Of a DNA stretch of 64,000 bases, positions 57,322-64,000 are shown piece by piece. This DNA comes from Sphingobacteriales bacterium. GTDB lineage: Bacteria > Bacteroidota > Bacteroidia > Chitinophagales > JADIYW01. The stretch's first letter is position 1, and each line of letters begins with the position of its first letter. A model generated the notes under the pieces. It saw only the letters and a program-made list of their open reading frames with translations, made no database searches and was not told where the DNA came from. The stretch covers positions 2,018,001-2,082,000 of the forward strand of contig CP064984.1 of NCBI GenBank assembly GCA_016699615.1, read 5' to 3'. The position numbers and the translations under genes were made by a program.

Positions 57322-58550
57322 AAGTCAATAGATGAAACATTCAAGTGTCAATCCATGCTGACTGTCGACAGACGACTGCCATGCATTCAAGCGTCAGCAC
57401 GTGGCGAAGAAAAATCGAAACGACTGAAATCATAATCTAAAGAGAAATAAAAAACGGCATTAGAAAAATAGCGTTAAGAAAATAAGCGTCGAGCGTAAGG
57501 AAAGTTTTGCATAAAAATACGTTCAAGCGTCAGCACGTGGCGAAGAAAAATTGAAACGACTGAAATCATATTCTGATATAAGAAATAAAAAACGGCATTA
57601 GAAAAATAGCGTAAAGAAAATAAGCGTCGAGCGTAAAGAAAGTTTTGCTGTTTGAAGTTCTGCTTTGTAGAAGCAGAACAAGTTTAAAAACTTTTAGCGA
57701 AGACGAATATTTTTAGCGTAATTTTTCGTAAGCCTTGATTTTTCTTTGTTACTTTCTTTGTATTAAGACAAAGAAAGTAAATGCACTTTTTCATCAAGAA
57801 AAAAATAGCCTTACTGTCATTACCACGAAAGTGGTAATCTCATTATTAATTAGAATTAGGAGATTGCCTTTTTCATGGCAATGACTTCAAACGATTTCAT
57901 CAAAAATAGAAAAAACATTCAAGCGTTAGCACGTGGAGAAGAAAAATCAAAACGACTGAAATCATCTTCTGATAAGAAAAAGGAATTGGCATCAGAAAAA
58001 TAGCGTTAAGAAAATAAAGAATAAAAAGAAGATTCAAGCGTCAATCAACGGCTGACTGTCGACTGTCGACTGACGACTGCCATGCGTTCAAGCGTCAGCA
58101 CGTGGCGAAGAAAAATCAAAACGACTGAAATCATAATCTGATATAAGAAATAAAAAAGCATTAGAAAAATAGCGTTAAGAAAATAAACGTTGAGCGTAAA
58201 GAAAGTTTTGCTGTTTGAAGTTCTGCTTTGTAGAAGCAGAACAAGTTTAAAAACTTTTAGCGAAGACGAATATTTTTAGCGTCATTTTTCGTAAGCCTTG
58301 ATTTTTCTTTGTTACTTTCTTTGTATCAAGACAAAGAAAGTAAATGCACTATTTTATCAAAAAAAAGTAAGTATTACACTCTTGTATCAAGACAAAGAAA
58401 GTAAATGCACTGTTTTATCAAGAAAAAAATAGCTTTACTGTCATTACCACGAAAGTGGTAATCTCCTAATCACTTAGAAATATGAGATTGCCTTTTTCAA
58501 GGCAATGACATTAAACAATTTCAATAAAAAATCAATAAAAACTGCCATAA
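57322..58550. repeat. Hairpin-rich non-coding repeat block
   Basis: About 1.2 kb without a gene. A unit beginning (A/G)TTCAAGCGTCAGCACG occurs at 57385, 57521, 57917 and 58086. The longest pair, from 57521 and from 58086 (565 apart), stays nearly identical for about 270 bases. Inside are perfect hairpins: GTTCTGCTT/AAGCAGAAC; TTACTTTCTTTGT/ACAAAGAAAGTAA; ATTACCAC/GTGGTAAT; and ATTGCC/GGCAAT. Each of these occurs twice. The strings GTCGAC and GACTGTCGAC recur near 57363 and 58056. Confidence 0.8.
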
Positions 58551-58555
58551 TGGCA

Positions 58556-58870
58556 CAAAATTAACGCTTACCCCCACTTCCGAAGTGGGTACCCCCACCT
58601 ATGGAAGTGGGGGGTACCACCCAATTTGTCAGTCCACGCAGTTTTTAAGTACCCCAGACCACTTCTAACCTAAGCCAGCTCAGTTCCGAACTCGGCCAGC
58701 TCACTTATTAAGTACCCCCAGCCACTTAAAACCTTAGTGACACTCAGTTTTTGTACCCCCTTGGCTAAGTTTTTACCTAAGCCAGCCTAGGTTTTAAGTA
58801 CCCCAGGCCACTTCAAACCTTAGTGATACCCACTTATTAACTAAGCCAGCTCAGTTTTTAAGTGGGTAAA
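58556..58870. repeat. C-rich short-motif repeat region
   Basis: A near-perfect hairpin CCCACTTC-C-GAAGTGGG and a wider TACCCCCACTTCC/GGAAGTGGGGGGTA pair open it (58569-58616). Then three motifs recur. AAGTACCCC(C)AGnCCACTT lies at 58647, 58710 and 58796. CTAAGCCAGC(T/C) lies at about 58670, 58777 and 58841. AACCTTAGTGA lies at 58730 and 58816. The first two also occur on the far side of the next gene at 59494-59523. No coding frame. Confidence 0.75.
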
Positions 58871-58909
58871 CGCAGTAAAAACACGAGTCAGTCCACATAA
58901 AAAGTAAAA

Positions 58910-58931
58910 AGCCCGTCTAAAAAGACAGGCT
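58910..58931 (-). terminator. Terminator after the small minus-strand gene
   Basis: Minus strand AGCCTGTCT - TTTT - AGACGGGCT followed by TTTTTAC; a 9-bp stem with one mismatch, 41 bases beyond the gene's stop. Confidence 0.75.
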
Positions 58932-58971
58932 AGGTAGGCTTTGAGCTAGATTGAGCCACTAAAAAAGTAAG

Positions 58972-59466
58972 CTAGCTAGGTGTATTATTATTTGTTGAAT
59001 TGCTTGAGCTAGACTGCGTAGCAAAGCGAGTTTTTAGTGTATCGTACACGCTATCTGCACCAGGAATGCCCGCAGTAGGCTGGCCATATAAAATTTCTAT
59101 AAGCGACCAATGCAGTAACATAAGCCTCAGAGCCAGCCAACATTTTAGTATCGTCTATAAGCTCGTGCAGTTTGGCAATTTCTTGCAAAAGAGGCTCTAA
59201 TTGCTGAAAAAGTTCTAAGTCTTTTTCAGTTCTGCGGTGTTAAAATAAGCAGGCAATAGCGTAGGATTATTTTCCATGACGTTGATGGTATCCTCAACAA
59301 AAACTTTGTTGTTCACATCAATTTTAGGAATACTTTGTCGCTCTTCGGTAGTCAGTCCTATGAGCATGGGCAAATTAGATTTAATGGTGTTGATGGCAGT
59401 TTTTACTGCCGAAATTTGCGCTGCTGTAAGCATAGCAGACACTTTGTTGTTCGTGATGTTTGACAT
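58972..59466 (-). CDS. Conserved hypothetical protein, frameshifted
   Basis: Starts MSNITNNKVSAMLTAAQISA and runs intact for 83 codons (IKSNLPMLIGLTTEERQSIPKID, FVEDTINVMENNPTLLPAYFN). One missing A in the AAAAA run near 59224 then shifts the frame; reading on gives AELKKDLELFQQLEPLLQEI and DDTKMLAGSEAYVTALVAYRNF. A second shift near 59090 leads to GIPGADSVYDTLKTRF and a Ser/Asn/Thr tail, stop at 58972. I recall similar proteins in Bacteroidota as uncharacterised, predicted helical. It is flanked on both sides by the same short motifs. Confidence 0.65.
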
Positions 59467-59825
59467 AATAATAAAATTTTAATAGTTAAAAAATAAGCCA
59501 GCTCAGGTTTGAAGTACCCCCAGCTATAATAATGACGCAAAAGCAGAAAAATTCCATAAATATTTATGTTAATTATTTGAAGAGAAAGCAAAAAACAAGT
59601 TGCGCATTTTGGATATACACAAATGAAATATGGATAAAACAATACGACAGGATATTCAAAATACGCAAAAACATATTTAACATAGAATATTGATAATAAG
59701 AAGATTATAAGGAAAAAATATTTTTAACAAAAAAATATACGCAACTCCATTTATTGCGTATATTTGTGTGTTATGTGTCACCCTATGACGACCGTACCAA
59801 ATAGAAACGAACGACAAAAAGACAA
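59467..59825. other. Intergenic region upstream of the GmrSD-like gene
   Basis: 359 bases. It holds copies of the short C-rich motifs (59494-59523), an imperfect inverted repeat (59599-59616 with 59652-59669, 15 of 18 paired) and attC-like hairpin 1. No gene. Confidence 0.55.
59726..59776 (+). repeat. attC-like hairpin 1
   Basis: Left arm AACAAAAAAATATACGCAA (59726-59744) pairs with TTGCGTATATTTGTGTGTT (59754-59772) at 17 of 19 positions; the outer ends are AAC and GTT(ATGT). It lies 53 bases before the GmrSD-like ATG. Confidence 0.55.
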
Positions 59826-61616
59826 ATGCAAAAATATTCAGTAAACCAACATTTAATTGAAACAATTTTAGCTTGGGTAAATTCGGGCGAAATCGCAATT
59901 CCAGAAATTCAAAGACCTTTCGTTTGGGACAGCTCAAAAGTTCGTGACTTAATGGACAGTTTGTATCAAGGTTATCCAATCGGTTATGTAATCGCTTGGA
60001 GAAACCCGAACGTAAAATTGAAAGATGGTAGTTTAAGCGAAGGAAAAAAAGTTTTAATTGACGGACAACAACGTGTAACAGCTTTGACTGCTGCAATTCT
60101 TGGACAATATGTTATCAACAAAAATTATCAAAGAGTAAAAATAAAAATTGCCTTCAACCCTATTGAAGAACGTTTTGAAGTACAAAACCCTGCAATTTTA
60201 AAAGACAAAGTTTGGCTTCACGACATTACAGACGCTTTTTCTGGAAAAATTAGTTTACTAAAATTAGTCAGAGATTATTTGGCTCTTAATCCAGACATTG
60301 ACGAAGATTTAATTGAAAACTCATTTTCAAGATTAATCAGCATTGTAAAAAAACCAATCGGAATGATAGAATTAGCACCTGAATTGGATATTGAAACCGT
60401 AACGGAAATTTTCATTAGAATAAATTCAAAAGGTGTTGTTTTAAGTCAAGCAGATTTTGCAATGAGCAAAATTGCATCTGACACAGAAAATGGCGGAAAC
60501 GAACTGAGAAAAGCCATTGACTATTTTTGTCATTTAGCCATTGCACCAGAATTTTACAAGCAAATTGTAGATAACGACAAAGATTTTTCGAAAACCGATT
60601 TTTTTCAAAAAATGTCGTGGCTTAAAACTGAAAATGAAGATTTGTACGACCCAAGTTACAACGACTTAATTCGTGTTGCATTTACTTCGCAATTCAACAG
60701 AGGACGACTTTCTGATTTGGTAAGTTTATTATCGGGTAGAAATTTTGAAACAAGAAGCTACGAAACAGAAATTGCCGAACAATCATTTTTGAAATTGAAA
60801 ACAGGTGTTTACAACTTTATCAACGAAACCAATTTCAAACGGTTTTTAATGATTGTGAAATCAGCAGGATTTATTTCGCCAAAACTTATCCGTTCGCAAA
60901 ACGCATTGAATTTTGCTTATATTGTTTACCTAAAACTAAAAGAACTTGGCGTTAACTCTGTTGCCATTGAAAGTTATGTTAGAAAATGGTTGGTTTACTC
61001 GATTTTGACAGGACGATATTCAGGTTCACCTGAAAGTACATTTGACTTTGACATCAAACAAATTTCTCAAAAACCATTTGGCGAATATTTACAAGAAAAA
61101 GAAGACGGAGAACTTTCAGACGCATTTTGGAACGCATCTTTGCCACAAAGTTTAGATACTTCCGTTGCAAGTAGTCCATATTTTCACGTGTTTTTGGCTT
61201 CACAAGTAAAAGCCAACGACAGAGGATTTTTATCAAAAGACGTTTTGGTTGGCGACTTAATTTCTTTACGTGGAGACATTCATCATTTGTTTCCAAAAGA
61301 TTATTTAAGCAAAAATGGACTTGACAGAAGCAAATACAACCAAATTGCAAACTACGTTTATATGCAATCGGAAGTAAATATTAAAGTGGGTAACAAACCA
61401 CCTAAAGATTATTTTGAACTTATCAAAACGCAAATTCTTGACGACAACAAATTGGTTAGTGGACTTTCGACCGAACAAGAGCTTTTGGACAACCTAAAAA
61501 TGAATTGCGTGCCAACAGAAATTATGGAAATGAGCATTGACGACTACCAAGACTTTTTGACTTTAAGAAGAAAAGTAATGGCTCAAAAAATTAAAGAATA
61601 CTACAAAACATTATAA
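59826..61616 (+). CDS. GmrSD/DUF262-family DNA endonuclease-like protein
   Basis: 596 residues. N-terminal DUF262 (ParB-like/GmrS) domain: GEIAIPEIQRPFVWDSSKV and LIDGQQRVTAL (Asp79-Gly-Gln-Gln-Arg83), which binds and hydrolyses nucleotides in relatives. IRINSKGVVLSQADFAMSKI follows. The C-terminal HNH/DUF1524-like part has GDIHHLFPKDYL (His486-His487) and an Asn-rich region (YNQIANYVYMQSEVN). Family members restrict phages with modified DNA. Word usage differs from the housekeeping genes (more GAC, CAAC, TTCG), which suggests transfer. The gene sits between hairpins 1 and 2. Confidence 0.85.
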   Translation: MQKYSVNQHLIETILAWVNSGEIAIPEIQRPFVWDSSKVRDLMDSLYQGYPIGYVIAWRNPNVKLKDGSLSEGKKVLIDGQQRVTALTAAILGQYVINKNYQRVKIKIAFNPIEERFEVQNPAILKDKVWLHDITDAFSGKISLLKLVRDYLALNPDIDEDLIENSFSRLISIVKKPIGMIELAPELDIETVTEIFIRINSKGVVLSQADFAMSKIASDTENGGNELRKAIDYFCHLAIAPEFYKQIVDNDKDFSKTDFFQKMSWLKTENEDLYDPSYNDLIRVAFTSQFNRGRLSDLVSLLSGRNFETRSYETEIAEQSFLKLKTGVYNFINETNFKRFLMIVKSAGFISPKLIRSQNALNFAYIVYLKLKELGVNSVAIESYVRKWLVYSILTGRYSGSPESTFDFDIKQISQKPFGEYLQEKEDGELSDAFWNASLPQSLDTSVASSPYFHVFLASQVKANDRGFLSKDVLVGDLISLRGDIHHLFPKDYLSKNGLDRSKYNQIANYVYMQSEVNIKVGNKPPKDYFELIKTQILDDNKLVSGLSTEQELLDNLKMNCVPTEIMEMSIDDYQDFLTLRRKVMAQKIKEYYKTL

Positions 61617-61636
61617 TGCAAAAAGGGCGAACACAT

Positions 61637-61763
61637 AACAGCAGTTTGGCAAAATGGCGGGTTCAGTGATAAATTCAATGGCAGTTCTTCGATTGAACTT
61701 TTGTGCAAAACGGAACATTTGTGCTTCGATTTCCGCCACTTCGCCAAGCTGCGAAACGTTAGC
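61637..61763 (+). repeat. attC-like hairpin 2
   Basis: Begins 20 bases after the GmrSD-like stop. AACAGCAGTTTGGCAAAATG and on to GGCGG (61637-61660) pairs with the complement CCGCC...GCCAAGCTGCGAAACGTT (61733-61760), 17 of 20 in the core stem with a bulge near the ends. It ends GTTAGCA. About 125 bases in all with a structured loop, similar in size to vibrio-type repeats. The next ATG is 21 bases on. Confidence 0.6.
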
Positions 61764-61783
61764 AGCAATTAAACCATTATACT

Positions 61784-62260
61784 ATGAAAAAATTATTTTT
61801 TATCCTGACGCTAAGTTTTTATTCTAATCTCTTCGCACAAACTAATGCAGAAATTATAAAGTACATTAGTAATAAGCTCGAAGTACATGATGAATACGAA
61901 AATATAACTTTTAGTATTAAGAATTGCAATCTCATAATAAAATACGACCAATTTAAACAAGATCCAGAAGAACCCTTTTATGATCCGAAAGTCGTAGTCT
62001 ATACTATTCCTATATCAGAAATTGATACTGATGCTATCAACTGGAAATTTATTAAGTATTCATATGGAACAGCATTAGAGGCATATTGCAAATTACTTAA
62101 GGGTAGCAAAAATTTTAAACGTGAAATAACACCTTACTCTACAGGAATAACAGAAACTGAATATGTTAATTCATGGATTCTAAGTTATCAATATCCAACA
62201 GATATAAGTCCAAAATTGAATTCATATTTCAAGAAACTAGTTGAAAACTGTAGTAAATAA
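61784..62260 (+). CDS. Secreted hypothetical protein
   Basis: 158 residues with a signal peptide (FILTLSFYSNLFAQ, cleavage near 19). The mature part has IKNCNLIIKYDQFKQDPEEPFYDPKVVVYTIPISEIDTDAINWKF as continuous strands, a second Cys near 109 and Cys156 near the end. No family recognised. It starts 21 bases after hairpin 2 and its end overlaps the next gene, so the two form one cassette. Confidence 0.6.
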   Translation: MKKLFFILTLSFYSNLFAQTNAEIIKYISNKLEVHDEYENITFSIKNCNLIIKYDQFKQDPEEPFYDPKVVVYTIPISEIDTDAINWKFIKYSYGTALEAYCKLLKGSKNFKREITPYSTGITETEYVNSWILSYQYPTDISPKLNSYFKKLVENCSK

Positions 62261-63134
62261 AAAGAATTTGAAAGAGATTTTTAAAATAAAATTAAACGAA
62301 GCCCAGATTAAAAAGCAAATAAAGATTTTGCATAGGGGCATATCTAAAGAAGAAAGTTTTAATCAATTAGGTTTAGATGTTAGATACAACACATTAGCTC
62401 AATTTAAAGAAAGGCTATTTTTTTATGGGAATAAATCTAAATATTTTTGGAATAATGAATTCCTTAAAAGCTCATTTGAATTTGAGATAAATGAAGTATC
62501 AGACAAGATGTTTGAATTCATATTTAATAGTTTTAAGATTGTTTATAAAAGCCCAAAGAATTCTAATACAGAAAAGTACATTCAAAAAAATAAAGTTGCA
62601 TTCGAATATTTTAGTAATGATGAAATGGAGAAGCATTTTTTAAGTAACATCAAAAAGCTTGATGACACCGATAAAATATATTTTAGAAATTACTACTTAA
62701 CAATTTTGCATCAATTAGGCGATTTAAACTTTGCTAATAAATCTCTATTCCTTTCTTCAACTACAGATTTGGTGCAAGCACATAGATTTAGCAAGAAAGA
62801 TAATTTGATAATAAATTTTTGGATTGTAAATGATAATTCTCGTGAAATAAATAAATCAACTAATTTACCGCTTTTTGCAGGGAAACCTTATAAACAACAG
62901 AAAGAAACTTCAATTTTCTTGTGTATTCTTCCACATTATATATACTCGTTCACTTACAGAAATAAAGAATATTTCAATCCACACCTCGCTATAAAGAATG
63001 AATATGACTATGATATTATCATTATAAATGGAATAGACGTTAATCAAAAAAACTTTAAAAATAAATTAAGAAATGAAACCAATTTTAAAAAAGGAGTAAG
63101 TTTAAATGCAGGTGTTTATAAAATAATTGATTGA
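62241..63134 (+). CDS. Hypothetical protein, possible ADP-ribosyltransferase-like fold
   Basis: 297 residues from a TTG at 62241 (20-base overlap with the previous gene); a second TTG at 62268 is as likely, and no ATG precedes the conserved part. No signal peptide. Pieces resemble the R-S-E order of ADP-ribosyltransferases: ILHRGISKEESF near residue 30, SLFLSSTTDLVQAHRFSK near 170, and an E-containing YRNKEYFN near 240. This is a pattern match by eye, not a domain hit. Coupled to the secreted protein upstream. A toxin/effector role is speculation. Confidence 0.4.
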   Translation: MKTVVNKKNLKEIFKIKLNEAQIKKQIKILHRGISKEESFNQLGLDVRYNTLAQFKERLFFYGNKSKYFWNNEFLKSSFEFEINEVSDKMFEFIFNSFKIVYKSPKNSNTEKYIQKNKVAFEYFSNDEMEKHFLSNIKKLDDTDKIYFRNYYLTILHQLGDLNFANKSLFLSSTTDLVQAHRFSKKDNLIINFWIVNDNSREINKSTNLPLFAGKPYKQQKETSIFLCILPHYIYSFTYRNKEYFNPHLAIKNEYDYDIIIINGIDVNQKNFKNKLRNETNFKKGVSLNAGVYKIID

Positions 63135-63158
63135 CTTTTGATGAATTTAACTGCTGCT

Positions 63159-63285
63159 AACAGCAAGCAAGCGCAAGTTGCTGCATTTATCTTAAAATAA
63201 AAAAGTGGAGCTCTTTTAGGCTTGTTTACTAAATTATTTAAACATACTACTTTTAAATCGTAACCTGCGCCTGCTTGCAACCGTT
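63159..63285 (+). repeat. attC-like hairpin 3
   Basis: Begins 24 bases after the stop of the previous gene. AACAGCAAGCAAGCGCAAG (63159-63177, arm to 63179) pairs with AACCTGCGCCTGCTTGCAAC...CGTT (63262-63285), 13 of 15 in the inner stem. It ends GTTACAT. 127 bases with a long loop. Confidence 0.6.
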
Positions 63286-63356
63286 ACATGCAAGCGTAAA
63301 AGACGACACCGTAAAACATAGTGATAGAAAATTACAAAGCTGACAATCCCCAAAAT

Positions 63357-63420
63357 GCTAATTATAGTCTGTGGCACACGTTGTATACTAAAGGTAGCTT
63401 TGTGCAGACTTTAGTTAGCA
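63357..63420 (+). repeat. attC-like hairpin 4 or controller operator
   Basis: GCTAATTATAGTCTGTGGCA (63357-63376) pairs imperfectly with TGTGCAGACTTTAGTTAGC (63401-63419). It ends GTTAGCA directly before the ATG at 63421, as hairpin 2 does, but the left end is AAT rather than AAC. AATTATAGTCTGTGG also resembles a controller-protein C-box half (…TATAGTC…TGTG), so it may instead be the operator of the following regulator. Confidence 0.4.
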
Positions 63421-63660
63421 ATGATTTCAGAACATGACATACTAAACTTATTCGGAGAAAACGTCAGAAAACAGAGACGGCTTCTCAATATTTCCCAAGA
63501 AGAATTAGCACATCGTGCTGACCTTCACAGGACTTATATAGGTATGATTGAACGAGCTGAAAAGAACATAACGCTTGTAAATATGCAGAAGATTGCTAAC
63601 GCTTTAGAAGTCAAAATTGAGGACTTACTAAAAATTAGCAAAGATGAAAATAAGCATTGA
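63421..63660 (+). CDS. XRE-family regulator, restriction-modification controller type
   Basis: 79 residues: LFGENVRKQRRLLNISQEELAHRADLHRTYIGMIERAEKNITL then NMQKIANALEVKIEDLLKI. The segment LHRTYIG-IER--KNITL and the short length are typical of C (controller) proteins, which time restriction endonuclease expression. A gene overlaps its end by 17 bases, the usual place for the endonuclease. Confidence 0.85.
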   Translation: MISEHDILNLFGENVRKQRRLLNISQEELAHRADLHRTYIGMIERAEKNITLVNMQKIANALEVKIEDLLKISKDENKH

Positions 63661-64000
63661 AGAACTTAACAAACTATTTAAAAGCACAGGCATTGAAATT
63701 CTTGAACTCAGAGAAGATTTAAAATCTTCGGAGAAGTACGTTGATGTTAGAATTGTTCAGGACAATGGTTTTGAATGGGCGGGCTCAATTCCTTATTTCT
63801 ATCGAAGAACAGGACTTTTCATTGAAAATCCTGAAGACTTATTATCTCATTTAACTGCAATCAAGAAATTTTTCACAAAAGAGAGCATTGCGAAATTTCA
63901 AAAAGAAGAAAAGAAATTTTGGAAAGAAAACATGAAAGGAAGTGATGTTACAATTCATTTCTTCAACGAACTTGTGAAGATGAAATGGACATCAAATTTC
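63644..64000 (+). CDS. Probable restriction endonuclease, 3' end outside window
   Basis: 119 codons from the ATG at 63644 (inside the regulator's last codons) to the window edge without a stop: MKISIEELNKLFKSTGIEI, KYVDVRIVQDNGFEWAGSIPYFYRRTGLFIENPEDL, KKFFTKESIAKFQKEEKKFW, FFNELVKMKW. I do not recognise the family. Its role is inferred only from position after a controller-type gene. Coordinates are set by the window, not by a stop. Confidence 0.5.
   Translation, partial: MKISIEELNKLFKSTGIEILELREDLKSSEKYVDVRIVQDNGFEWAGSIPYFYRRTGLFIENPEDLLSHLTAIKKFFTKESIAKFQKEEKKFWKENMKGSDVTIHFFNELVKMKWTSNF

Noticed and set aside
59000..59200. 66-codon plus-strand open frame
   Set aside because: It lies opposite the repaired minus-strand gene 58972-59466, whose protein is coherent.
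1..64000. tRNA, rRNA, riboswitch or insertion-sequence transposase
   Set aside because: None was found by eye on either strand; small RNAs without strong structure could be missed.

Overview
The window is strongly AT-rich, densely coded DNA from a member of the Bacteroidota. Three things support this: two loci of the type IX secretion system (T9SS) and gliding machinery, the TAnnTTTG-type -7 promoter element in front of many genes, and family content typical of the phylum (DUF4271, PorP/SprF, DUF5686, a beta-barrel protein partnered with an ECF sigma factor, UxS next to Ugd). A free-living Chitinophagales/Sphingobacteriales-like lineage is plausible, but the sequence alone does not fix the order.

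Layout. 1-4851: partial hemW (minus), then an Omp85/BamA-like protein, a DUF4271 membrane protein and a hemD with a long lysine-rich N-terminal extension. 4892-10611: porP/sprF and gldKLMN, the T9SS trans-envelope core and motor. 10647-19871 (minus): uvrC with an M20 dipeptidase; groES-groEL; a DUF937 protein; and the unit xth, peptide-binding lipoprotein, FAH-family hydrolase. 19922-26773 (plus): DUF5686 protein, CBS protein, a polytopic membrane protein, and ugd-uxs making UDP-glucuronate and UDP-xylose for surface glycans. 26838-31131 (minus): lipoprotein, chalcone-isomerase-like protein, ECF sigma factor with its envelope-spanning partner, dITP pyrophosphatase. 31287-37228 (plus): gyrB, dnaK, lptC, and a DUF21/CBS transporter-like protein.

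37229-44440 is accessory: a ParE-type toxin-antitoxin module bracketed by a duplicated 3' end of the upstream gene, a copper/MbnP-MbnH-like periplasmic locus, lipoproteins and small repeats. 44447-52080 is the second T9SS locus: an orphan Rhs tip, porV, porU (sortase) and, divergently, gldJ. 52146-57321 is housekeeping: murF, aroB, recJ, lptB. From 57322 the DNA changes: about 1.6 kb of hairpin-rich non-coding repeats, a small conserved gene, then a run of same-strand accessory genes (GmrSD-like endonuclease, two unknown proteins, a restriction-controller-type regulator and a following gene cut by the window end). These genes are separated by long imperfect hairpins whose outer ends are AAC...GTT (one is degenerate), in the manner of integron attC sites. 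No integrase is present, so this would be an integrase-less cassette cluster. I regard it as the most interesting part of the window.

Seven genes, including dnaK and recJ, carry apparent frameshifts that a missing base would repair, several in A-runs. The simplest reading is residual deletion error in the assembly, so disrupted reading frames here should not be taken as biology without raw reads.
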